Assembly (NCBI GenBank): GCA_034509735.1
Contig: JACGWO010000005.1
Span: 24,422,383 to 24,486,382 of the forward strand
Reading direction: 5' to 3'
Length of the DNA: 64,000 nucleotides
DNA from: Sesamum alatum
Taxonomy: Eukaryota > Streptophyta > Magnoliopsida > Lamiales > Pedaliaceae
In this document: piece after piece, positions 1-9,547 of the stretch
How the letters are laid out: every line of letters starts with the position of its first letter
Position numbering within the stretch: position 1 is the first letter of the stretch
Translations under genes and position numbers: made by a program
Notes under the pieces: generated by a model
What the model was told of the DNA's origin: nothing
What the model saw: only the letters and a program-made list of their open reading frames with translations
The model's database searches: none

Positions 1-580
1 TCTGTAAGATCCTTCTGTAGATCTGGTAGGATTTTTTAAGATCTCATCCATCTTTTGGTTCAAGACGTCTAATTTCATAGGTATATGGATTAGCCTATGT
101 CCATAGTCTTGAACTGTCTTTTGTACCTCTCTAAGGTCCTGAGAGTACTTCGAGGTATCCGGTTCGAGTTCCTTCCAATCAGTTCCTTTAATCATTATTT
201 TTAGAACTGTATTTTTTCAGGAATCTACCTGTTCCGGATCTCCTGGCTGGATTCTTCCATGGATCTCAGCTCCCTGTAGACGTCTTACTGCATTTCCCGG
301 TAACGTCTCTCGAACATGGCAATGTCTATGCCATTCCTCTCTTTCTTCTTTAGGAAGAAATGACGCATCGACCAAACCTCGGACTGTTGGTGATATTTCT
401 AAGAATTTCCATAAGAAATTCTGTTTTTTGTATTTTCAGAATCTGAAAATACTCCCTGTTTTCAGTGTAACTCGAACTTTCGTTCGATTCCATACTTTTA
501 AAGATCTCCTCCGTTTAGGGATAAATATCAATATGTAATATAAATAAATATTTCTTCAATAAACCTAGGCTCTGATACCA
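1..580 (-). mobile_element. retroelement leader with Met-tRNA primer site, possibly pararetroviral
   Basis: Read on the minus strand, positions 580-568 give a perfect initiator-Met tRNA primer binding site (TGGTATCAGAGCC). About 75 bases further on a short reading frame starts (ATG at 493) and soon meets a stop. A second, offset frame continues towards position 1, with a charged stretch rich in Lys, Glu and Leu that looks helical. The lack of a clear LTR ending in CA directly before the primer site, and the short charged leading frame, would suit an endogenous caulimovirus-like copy. An LTR-element leader is equally possible. No reverse transcriptase is in view, so the family is unproven, and the frames are broken. 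Confidence 0.35.
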
Positions 581-594
581 TTTCTATTGAGCAT

Positions 595-816
595 GGGTGA
601 TAAAATGCCAACATAAATAGAAATGGACTAAAATGCTCATTTTAAAGCTGTAAAGGGGTAAAATCGTCCAAAATTTGGCCAAATTCGCCCAGATTCGGTC
701 GGAGGACTAAAATTGCTACGTTTTCAGAAGTTACAGGACTAAAATTGCTAGTGTCAAAGTTATGGACTAAAAACGCCACTCTCCTTAAGATACGGGACTA
801 ATTTTGCAATTTCCCC
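595..816. repeat. degenerate Mutator-like MITE remnant
   Basis: This is a string of short phrases of the type 'ggactaaaa(tt)gc', ending on the right with the complement of GGGGAAATTGCA. That end matches the terminus of the better-preserved element at 62115-62571. The left end (gggtgataaaatgcc) is a poor partner, and the flanks (tattgagca and tattgctac) agree at only five bases, so a target duplication is not proven. Its right edge coincides exactly with the start of LTR homology. Confidence 0.4.
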
Positions 817-962
817 TATTGCTACATCCTATATCGAATGCCCGGTTGAGCACCTAAGGATACACCCCTTGGGATTTTGTGATAATTGCTTTCATTTATG
901 CGATTAATTTTCGTTTTTTCATGCTTCAGCTCGCGCTCCTGGGCGGATCCGCTTGTCCTTCA
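817..962 (+). repeat. element B 5' LTR, 3'-terminal remnant
   Basis: The stretch aligns with 22299-22442, the end of the B 3' LTR. Both run from tattgctacatcc to gctt-gtccttca. The final CA at 961-962 is two bases before the primer binding site. The rest of the LTR (about 2 kb) is missing to the left, where a MITE remnant begins. Confidence 0.75.
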
Positions 963-964
963 AG

Positions 965-977
965 TGGTATCAGAGCC
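965..977 (+). promoter_or_regulatory. primer binding site of element B (initiator Met-tRNA)
   Basis: TGGTATCAGAGCC is complementary to the 3' end of plant initiator methionine tRNA, the usual primer of copia elements. It lies two bases after the LTR end. The same site occurs inverted in element A at 11918-11931. Confidence 0.85.
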
Positions 978-1224
978 CGGTTCGATGTAAGGAGCATAGA
1001 TCTATGTGCTTGGCATGTACAACTTGCTTTTACAGCTTTATGAGCATGTATAAATGTATGAATATATGAATGAATGTGCTTGTTCATTTGTTTGAATTTG
1101 ATGGACATTATACATGCGATTTTTATAGATTGGTTCTTAGAAAATTGCATATTTATTTTCAGTTTATTTTGTATATTAATGTGCTGAAAGTGAGAAACCA
1201 AAAAATAAAAAAAAAATTAAAACG

Positions 1225-1505
1225 GACAACAGCAACAACAGTTGGCTGCCGCCCCTGCCGGCCGACCATTAGATGGCGGGCGCTGTGCCGGGAGCGGGCT
1301 CACGCTTGCGTGCAGCCTGGCCGGCGTGCCTGCCAGCATGTGTGCTGGCAGGGGCGGCCGCGCAGACTGCGCCTGCGCACTGCGCAGAGGCGGGCGCGCG
1401 CGCCCGTGTGCAGGCGTGCAGGCTGTGGCCACCGGGCCAGCTGCACAGAGGCGCGTATAGCCCTGCGCGGGCGTCCAGCCAACAGGCACAATGGCTGGGC
1501 CGTTT
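1225..1505 (+). other. GC-rich block in element B leader
   Basis: About 280 bases of strongly GC-rich sequence, rich in gcgc and ggc/gcc, start about 250 bases after the primer binding site and are flanked by AT-rich DNA. Overlapping open frames on both strands here come from the lack of AT-rich stop codons and look nothing like a protein family. Element A has a longer and more CpG-dense block at the matching place (11086-11735), so this is a lineage trait. Confidence 0.6.
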
Positions 1506-2450
1506 TGTGCTGATTTTCGATGTTTTTCTAAAAATTAGATTTTTTGGGGACTTCTACACAATTTTCTGAAAATGAATTAATTTTGCATATTTAATTTTTA
1601 AAATTATTGGATTTTTCCTTGGATCAAATTTGCTTAATTAATTTGGGTTTAGTACATGCATTGGATGCATTGTATGTAATGTCTATTAAATTTAAATTTG
1701 AATTTTGCACATTTTTTATATATTTATATCTTGTGATGTTGGACATCACTTGGATATTTTGAATATCCGTGATTAAGAATGATTATTTGGTATAATTATG
1801 TTATGTGTGTTAATCGGATCAACACGGGATGATCACACGAGCCCTAAACCCTATGTATAGATAAATGTTATTTACTTACATTTCTGTCGGGTGGGGCCTG
1901 CGTGCCTCTTGTTTTGGAACTATCATCTCCCATTTTTCTAGCCTCATGATGTTAAGGCTTGCTTTATTTTCTACCATGTATTACTTTCATATGTAATGAG
2001 AGTAGATAGTTTTGATGAGATTTTATTTTGACAAGCCCATGGAGTCGGAGGCCCAAGGCGTAACATTAAGGCGTAAAAGAAGAACAGCCTCAAGGCCCAT
2101 TGGAATAACAATGGGTTATTACTTATGTAATAGTGTAAGACCACCCTAGACAAACCATACACTCACTGCGGGCTCAGTATGTCATATAGGTTGGGCTTGT
2201 GATCATCCTAACAGGGGTATGCTATGTTTTACTGCATGCGGCGTATTATTTTAACGCTTATGAATATTGGATATTTATGCATGCTAAAACACTTAATGTG
2301 ATGAGGTCTCGGTCATTATCAAACTCTCATTTGGGTTGGACCAAATTAAATATTAGGCCCAGAAAGGACTTGGATCAAAATGGTATTTTGATCTGTCCAA
2401 GCCTTCATCCGCAACAATGTGGTGAGGAAGCTACCACTACCCAAGTATGG

Positions 2451-2547
2451 TCTCACGAGTCGTGGCACACTTGGACTAGGGGAAAGCTGCACCATTATTG
2501 TCAACAAAGAGATTGCACTCATTGTTTCCCTGTCTCACGAGTCGTGG
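2451..2547 (+). promoter_or_regulatory. duplicated palindromic motif in element B leader
   Basis: The 15-mer tctcacgagtcgtgg occurs at 2451-2465 and again at 2533-2547. Its core cacgagtcgtg is a perfect 11-base palindrome. Elements A (10001-10015 and 9922-9936, inverted) and C (22443-22456 and 22552-22566) keep the same pair upstream of gag. A role in genomic RNA dimerisation or packaging is inferred only from position, duplication and palindromy. Confidence 0.45.
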
Positions 2548-2599
2548 GGGCGATAGTTGAGGCATGATTTGGTTGATGGGTCGGGCCCCAACACTGAGT

Positions 2600-3249
2600 A
2601 ATATAGTTCGCTTGGAGTCCTCGGAACCTTGAGAATAGGTGAGGCAAAATATCTGGAATTGGATGAGAATGATAATCGGAACGAACGACTCGAACTGGCT
2701 TAGAAACCATGAGGATTGTCCTCAATTTGAGAACCAAGGCTACATCTTGGACGAGCACCGCCGAGTGACTTGCCGGAGGAGTCCACGCTAGAAGAACATT
2801 TGACGTTCGAGAAATGGCATGAGGATAACTGGAAAAGTACGCAGTATCATATTCGCTTTGATGTCTAATTAAGCATTCCCAGAAAGCAATATGGAGAGGG
2901 CTGGACAACGTTTTCCGTCATAATGCTCCGCATGAACGAGGTTTATGCGGTTCCGAACAGGCATATTTAGATATGACGCACAAAAGCATTCTTGGCACCA
3001 AGCTAGCTGAAAGATCGTGTGTACAAACTCATGGGGTCAAGATGCTTTCCCTAGTGGAGAAGCTTGAGGACCTTAAAGTTGGGCTTAACAATTACATGTA
3101 CATTGATGTGATCCTCCAGTCGCTTCTCCGTCCTATGCCCCGTTTGCTGTAAACTACAACATGAACGGACGTGAGAAGTCTATTCATGAGTTTATCAACA
3201 TGCTAGTGCAATACGAGGCAACGACCCACAATCGGCGCCGACGTATTGA
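2600..3249 (+). pseudogene. element B gag, N-terminal part (broken)
   Basis: This is a copia-type Gag fragment. Decayed frames match the Gag of C (22942-23607) and A (8848-9547), for example in the stretches for 'ENQGY', 'LVEKLEDLK', 'VILQS' and 'HEF/LINMLVQYEAT'. The start codon region is deleted: the leader (gaggcaaaatatctgg) passes into mid-gag sequence near 2670, where C keeps roughly 290 more bases. Several frameshifts and stops are present. The gene is interrupted after 'gtattga' at 3249 by element A and continues at 13928 with 'taggagaggcttc'. Confidence 0.75.
3245..3249. repeat. target-site duplication of element A, left copy (ATTGA)
   Basis: ATTGA directly precedes the LTR end (tgaaagg) and is repeated at 13923-13927 right after the other LTR (..tctaaca). 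In the homologous uninterrupted gag of element C (about 23553-23565) the sequence reads gtattgattggagaggc, which confirms the empty site. Confidence 0.9.
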
Positions 3250-5227
3250 TGAAAGGAATTGTGGATCGTCCCGGGAAAGCGCGAATGCGGAAGCGCGGTA
3301 TAATTAAAAAATAAATGCGGAATTTAAACATGCTTTAAATTTAACACGTTTCAAAGGGTGTGCCTTTGAAATTTCCCGGGCGTTCGTGTATCTCATGAAC
3401 GATAACACATAAAATAAATCATGAGGCCATAGGGTTGGAAAATAAAAGAGGACGAAAATCATAAACGAGACCTACCCGTTGTCGTTTTCGTCTTCAACGG
3501 CTACACGCGTTGTTCCCCGTTTTGCACCAAGATCTCGTTCTTGAGACCCTCCAAATCGTGACACACGAATCCACCCACGTATCTTGCACGTCGTGCTAGC
3601 AACGAACGTTCATATTTTTGGAGTGGATGAATCAACAACACGTTATGAATTAACGGTATTGATTCATCAAGTTCTAATGTTCCAAGAACAAGAGAACAAA
3701 GAAAATAATTTTCTTGGAGTGTGTGAGAGAGAGAGGGCGGACGAGATAGAGGGAGAGAGAGAGCCGAGTTGTGTGTTGTGTTGTGTGTGTGTTGGAGATT
3801 CATATCATTCAACTTGTAGGATGCTAGGGGTTATATAGAAGAGGAGTCTAATCCTCTTTAAACTCCTCTTTTAAGAACTCTAATTTGACTAGGATTTTGA
3901 CCTAGTCAAAGTCCTAGTCAAAGTAGTGTTTTGACCTAGTCAAAACAATTCCTAGCCATCCATCTCTCCCATTGATCTCAACCGTTGATTTAATTTAATT
4001 TAATGGAATATTTAAAACCTATTTAAATATTTCCAAGAGGCTAAATAAATATAAATATATTTTAAGCCCATTAAATAAATCCCTTTGATAAATCTTAATT
4101 TATCAATTTAATTCCTTAATATCTAATAGAAGGAATTAATTCTCCAAGAAAAATAAAGGACCCGATTAAATCCAATTTAATCATTCCTTCACTCCAATAT
4201 TTAATTCCTAATTAAATATCTAAATGTGTGTGGATAGTGTGTGACTCTTTTAGGTTCACCTTTCAGCTAGACTTGGTCGATTCCTAGAATCCTTCGTTAC
4301 CATGGGTGGCCATCTAGCAACGGTCCATGGCACTAGAGACTAGGTGAAATATTCAGGGATGAACATTTAGGCTCTAACAGTACACTTGCCTTCTGTCTTC
4401 TACGGTCTCATCACTTAGAGTCTAGGGCACGGAAAAAGCAGGTACCCATTTTGGACCTAAGTGTCGGTCTGTCCTCACTAAACGCCGCAAGGGAATCCTC
4501 CTTCTGTTCAGTCACTGTGGCCACAGTTTTAGGGACAAGACCTAGAGTATACATGAATCAACTGCCAAAACCTTTGACAGGAGACAGATCCTTTCTTGGA
4601 AACTACTGTCACTTTGCACACCAGAACTGCACTAGACATGGCTTATGACTAAAGAGATTCTGGCAATCTCTCACCATATCTAGATACAGCCCTGATGTAC
4701 AGGTAAACTCAGGCAATTCCTCAAGTCAAAGGACTTGACCTGTTACCGTTGGACCGGGAATACACGTCATACCTTGCTGACCATACTCAAGGTCCTCCGT
4801 AAGACGGTTCCCGCGAGTCACCTCAGTCAGCTGCGTCCTCGCATGCTAACCCACTAACACTGCTTAGACGACCCTCGTCACCCGTCGATGAAACACGACA
4901 GCAGGTGCTTAGTGCAAGTCTCAAATGGAATCCCGGTACCCATTTTCGGGATTCGCTTGACTTGGAGATTTCCGGACTGATTCGGGAAGACTGATTCCAT
5001 GGACCTACCTCCAGCGTAGTCCCAGTCCCCGAAATTGATTCTCAGTCCGTGGGCTTCGTTTGCGTAGTGAACAGATATGGAAAACAAATATAAGTGAACA
5101 CAAACAAAGTGATTGCCAAATGAAATTCACTTCTTTATTCATTAATGATTTATCAAACACCTATAATGTCTAGACATAGGTTACATATACCCGCCAAAAT
5201 TGGCTTACATGGTCCCCTATTCTAACA
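3250..5227 (-). repeat. element A 3' LTR
   Basis: 1,978 bases, near-identical to 11933-13922 and to the solo LTR at 25154-27134. It differs from the 5' LTR largely by missing single bases. Examples are ttcgtgtatc against ttcggtgtatc near 3390, and catgaggcc against catggaggcc near 3422. It contains a GA-rich microsatellite near 3725-3770 that is transcribed as CT-rich sequence after the TATA-like signal. Confidence 0.9.
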
Positions 5228-5240
5228 ATCTCCCACTTGA
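5228..5240 (-). promoter_or_regulatory. polypurine tract of element A
   Basis: On the minus strand TCAAGTGGGAGAT ends exactly where the LTR starts (TGTTAGAA). This is the expected plus-strand priming site. The equivalents in B (17236-17246) and C (28992-29002) read AAGTGAGAGAT. Confidence 0.8.
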
Positions 5241-6960
5241 CTTTAAAAGCCAATCACCCATATGCCTATCCCCATCTCTCAAGATGTTGCGTATGAGCAC
5301 TCTGCGACATAGGCTTTGTCAGCGGGTCTTGCTGTGTGTCTGCTGAGTTGACTCGGTCCATCCGAACGTCACCTCTTGCTACCATTTCTCTAAGAAGATG
5401 GTAGCGTCTAAGAATGTGTTTTGGAACGGTGATGAGATCTCGGTTCCTTTGCTTGCGCTATTGCACCGTTGTTATCACAGAAGATGACAACGGGCTCGGA
5501 CGATGCTAAGGCAACCACACCCAACTCTTGGATGTAGTTTCTCATCCCAAACCGCTTCCTTAGCAGCTTCTGAAGCTGCTATGTATTCAGCCTCAGTGGT
5601 GGAGTCCAGCAGTGGTTGCTTGCTTGGAACTTTTCCAAGCCACTACTTCCTCCGTTGAGTTTGGAATACATATCCCGATTGAGACTTGGCATCATCGTCA
5701 TCAGACTGGAAGCTAGCGTCGCTAAAGCCTTCCAGAATAAGTTCTCCATTGCCATAGACCAAGAACATTTCCTTAGTCCTCCTAAGGTACTTAAGGGATT
5801 GCCCTTAATGGCAATTCCAATGTGCCTCTCCTGCACAGGACTGATATCTGCTTGTCACGCTCAAAGCGTATGCAATGTCAGGCCTGGTGCAATGGACCGC
5901 ATATTGGATGCCTACTACGGCAGAAGCATAGGGGATGACTTTCATTATTTCAAGTTCCTCATCAGTCTGCGGGTGACTGCCATCTTGGACAACTTGATCC
6001 CATGCCTCATTGGAAGGAATCCTCGTTTGGAGTTGTCCATTCGATATCTCTTTAGGACTTTCTCCATTTACGAGTTTTGGGTGAGCCCTAACATCCTTTT
6101 AGATCTGTCCCTGACAATCTGGATGCCTAGGATGTAAGGAGGCTTCACCCAAGTCCTTCATGGAAAACTTGGTTGACAACCATACTTTTGTGTTTCCTAA
6201 CATTCTGACGTCATTACCAATGAGCAGAATGTCCATCCACGTAAGCACTAGGAACGCTATAGAGCTCCCAAACTGACCTTCTTGTATACACAAGGGTCGG
6301 ATTCGTTTTTGATGAAGTCATATCCCCGGTATTAATCATCAAATCGAAATGTTCCAACTACTTCGGGATGCTATATGTTTGAGGCCATAGCTGATGGACT
6401 TGTCTGGAGACGGACAGACCTTCTGTTCTTCTCCGAGTGACCGCGAGATGACCGTGAAACCCGCGACCTTCCGGTGATCCATATAGATCTTCTTCTTCAA
6501 CGAAACCGTTGATCTGGAACGGCCGTTTTCACGTCCATCTGCCATTTTCATAGTCATACCGATGCTGCTATGGACAAAGCAGGTTTAGCAGGATCGTCGA
6601 ATGGACTTAGCCATGGCTACTGGCGAGTAGGTATCCTCAAAATCGACCCCGGGTCGTTGAGTGTATCCCTTAGCTACAAGCCTAGCCTTAAGGTTGTGAC
6701 TTCTCCATCAACGCCGAGTTTGCGCCTTGTAGACCCACTTACAGCCCACTGGCTTAACACCTTTCGGTGGATCTACAGTCTCCAAACTTGGTTCTCGCTC
6801 ATGGAGTCCATTTCGGTCCTTCATGGCCTCAAGCCATTTCCCGGAGTCGATGTCAGACATCGCTTCCCCGTATGTCTTTAGGATCGTTATCCAGAGATTC
6901 GGTCGCACCTAGAAACCCATATCTCACTGGAGTCTGGATTCTCTAGTGGACCTAACGGAG
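5241..6960 (-). pseudogene. element A reverse transcriptase and RNase H (frameshifted)
   Basis: Minus-strand frames give pieces of a copia reverse transcriptase. Near 6750 is 'DPPKGVKPVGCKWVYK', the start of the RT domain. Near 6200-6260 is a degraded catalytic loop in which the YVDD box reads as W-M-D with 'ILLIGNDVRML' after it. Near 6140 is 'FSMKDLGEA'. RNase H sequence follows in 5240-5980 and includes the C-terminal region coding for the family's 'HHRSKHILRRYH' neighbourhood. The pieces lie in different frames, so no intact polyprotein can be read. Some of the shifts are lone missing bases near the assembly gap and may not be biological. Confidence 0.8.
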
Positions 6961-7026
6961 GACGGGAACGTCAGTGGTGACTGTGGGCGCTGACTGTATC
7001 GGAGCCGGCGGTTCAGGGACCGGGAC

Positions 7027-7193
<167 letters not shown>

Positions 7194-7201
7194 CTTGAGG
7201 T

Positions 7202-7701
7202 NNNNNNNNNNNNNNNNNNNNNNNNNNNNNNNNNNNNNNNNNNNNNNNNNNNNNNNNNNNNNNNNNNNNNNNNNNNNNNNNNNNNNNNNNNNNNNNNNNN
7301 NNNNNNNNNNNNNNNNNNNNNNNNNNNNNNNNNNNNNNNNNNNNNNNNNNNNNNNNNNNNNNNNNNNNNNNNNNNNNNNNNNNNNNNNNNNNNNNNNNNN
7401 NNNNNNNNNNNNNNNNNNNNNNNNNNNNNNNNNNNNNNNNNNNNNNNNNNNNNNNNNNNNNNNNNNNNNNNNNNNNNNNNNNNNNNNNNNNNNNNNNNNN
7501 NNNNNNNNNNNNNNNNNNNNNNNNNNNNNNNNNNNNNNNNNNNNNNNNNNNNNNNNNNNNNNNNNNNNNNNNNNNNNNNNNNNNNNNNNNNNNNNNNNNN
7601 NNNNNNNNNNNNNNNNNNNNNNNNNNNNNNNNNNNNNNNNNNNNNNNNNNNNNNNNNNNNNNNNNNNNNNNNNNNNNNNNNNNNNNNNNNNNNNNNNNNN
7701 N
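7202..7701. other. assembly gap of exactly 500 N
   Basis: The run of N is exactly 500 bases, the usual placeholder for a gap of unknown size. It removes the C-terminal part of the element A integrase. Confidence 0.98.
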
Positions 7702-8352
7702 CTCATCATGGACCGAACCATGTCCAACAGGGTTCGGTTCCTCCTTTCAGAGACGCCATTTAACTGTGGTGTTCCGGGAGGTGTCCATTCCGATATTATA
7801 CCATTTTCTTTTAGATAATCTAGGAATTCGGCACTAAGGTATTCACCGCCTCGGTCTGACCGTAGGACTTTAATTTTGCAGTTGGTCTGGTTCTCCACTT
7901 CAAGCCTGAATTCTTTAAACCTCTCAAGAGCTTCAGACTTGTACCTCATTCAGGAAAACATAACCGTACCGTGAATGATCATCGGTGAAGGTTATGAAGT
8001 AGGAGAACCCACCTCGAGCCTGCGTCCTTAGTGGTCCACATACGTCTGTATGGACCAAGTCCAACAGACCTGTGGCAAGCCTGCTTTGTCCTACAAAGGG
8101 CTTTTTGGTCATTTTCCCTCTTAGACAAGACTCACAAGTTGGTAGATCACTCAAGTCCCCAACCTCTAGGTTCTTTGAGTCTACCAACCTTTTCATCCTA
8201 TCTTGGGATATGTGACCTAGCCTAGCGTGCCACAGACGTGCGTTCCCGTTATTATCTAATTTCCGTTTGTGTTGAGCGTTAAGAACGAAATTCGTTTGTT
8301 TGCAAGATATAGAGCCCGTTGTGCAATGTACCAAGTAGATGAGCAATTCCAC
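7702..8352 (-). pseudogene. element A GAG-pre-integrase and integrase core (partial)
   Basis: The minus-strand frame shows the pre-integrase zinc-binding motif: 'LWHARLGHIS' with H..H, then 'CESCLRGK' with C..C. The integrase core follows with 'HTDVCGP', 'YFITFTDDHSRYGY' (second catalytic Asp), 'DRGGEY' near 7855, and 'NGVSERRNRTL' with the third catalytic acid near 7760. The frame shifts once near 7940. The remainder of the domain lies in the gap. Integrase would insert the cDNA and make the 5-bp target duplication seen for this family. Confidence 0.85.
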
Positions 8353-8677
8353 ACCTCATCAAATAAAAGCAATTTTTATTGATTCTGAACTCATAACCAC
8401 TATTGTCCAACAATGGAATGGAAATGATGTTCTTAATCATACTAGGTACAAAATAAACTTGCTCTAATTCTATGCTAATGGTATCACTAATTACTAAAGT
8501 GGCGGATCCTACTGCTTCTGCCGAGATGGCCTTGCCATTTCCAAGCTTCAGGATCATGTCCCCGCTACTTAGTTTTCTGCTTCTTTTCAGCACCTGCAAA
8601 TCATTGCAGATGTGAGCTCCACAGCCGGTATCCAATACCCAAGAGGCAGAATTAGTGACCATGTTAACCTCAATCAC
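8353..8677 (-). pseudogene. element A aspartic protease
   Basis: The minus-strand frame from 8677 reads 'SASWVLDTGCGAHICNDL' near its start. This is the copia retropepsin active site, in the DTGCGAH variant. 'MIKNIISIPLL' and the link to the pre-integrase domain follow. It would cleave the Gag-Pol polyprotein. The frame is open here, but the gene as a whole is shifted upstream and downstream. B (14176) and C (about 23840) have the same domain. Confidence 0.85.
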
Positions 8678-9547
8678 AAATATACCTTGGTTTGAGAAGA
8701 GTTTGGGGCACTCTCTCTTCCAATGCCCTTTCTCACGGCAGTTGATACATATGTCATATGCCTTTGACTGTTGCTTGGAGACAACCTTTCCCTTTCCTTT
8801 GCCTTTCCCCTCTTTGGCATTGGGAACACTCTGAGTGTTCGTAGCTGCTATGACGGCTTTTCCCTTCCCCTTCTTCTTTTTCCAACGTCCGGCACCCTTG
8901 CCTTCGTCTTGGAAGTTGAAGCACCTCCAAACAATACCGAAGGCATGGACTTCTTAGTCGTTGCCTCGTATTGCACCAACATATTGATCAACTCATGAAT
9001 GCCCTTCTCAAGTGTATTCATGTTATAGTTGACGATAAATTGGTCGAAGGAGGGTGGGAGTGACTGAAGGATCACATCTATGTACGTTTCGTTATCAAGA
9101 CCTGCCTTTAGGTCCTCGAGCTTTTCCACTAGGGTAAGCATTTTAAACCCCATGCTCTTGTACAGAGGATCCTTCTGTCATTTTAGTTCCAAAGAACGCC
9201 TTGGTCGCGACATACCTAGTATGCCGGTCCGGGACTGCATAGCAATCCTTAAGGCGAGCCATGATGGAAGGGACATCGTCTAGCCTTTCATATTGCTTCT
9301 GAATCTCATTGGTCATCGAAGCAAGTATGATGCTACGGACCTTCCGGTTATCCTTATGCCAAGTCTCGAACGTCTCACGTTCTTCTGGCGTGGATCCTTC
9401 CGGTAAGGTCCTCGGGAGAGGCTCGTCCATGACGTAGCCTTGGTTCTCGTAATCTAGGACTATCCTGAGATTGCGCAACCAGTCGTTGTAATTTGTTCCA
9501 TTGAATTTGTTTGTCTCAAGAATGGTTGATAGTGGGTTTTTAGACAT
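8678..9547 (-). pseudogene. element A gag with CCHC zinc knuckle
   Basis: The start codon at 9547 opens 'MSKNPLSTILETNKFNGTNY', then 'W..NLRIVLDYENQGYV', a copia Gag N-terminus that precedes the UBN2-type capsid domain. A frameshift near 9150 moves the reading to another frame ('LVEKLEDLKAGLD..ILQSLPPSFDQF'). Near 8705-8745 a CX2CX4HX4C knuckle is readable (C-IN-C-REKG-H-WKRE-C), as expected for nucleocapsid RNA binding. Copies B and C keep the same layout. Apart from the one shift it is the best-kept gag of the three. Confidence 0.85.

Noticed and set aside
1070..1569. Overlapping frames of up to 147 residues on both strands
   Set aside because: Same composition effect in the GC-rich leader of element B.
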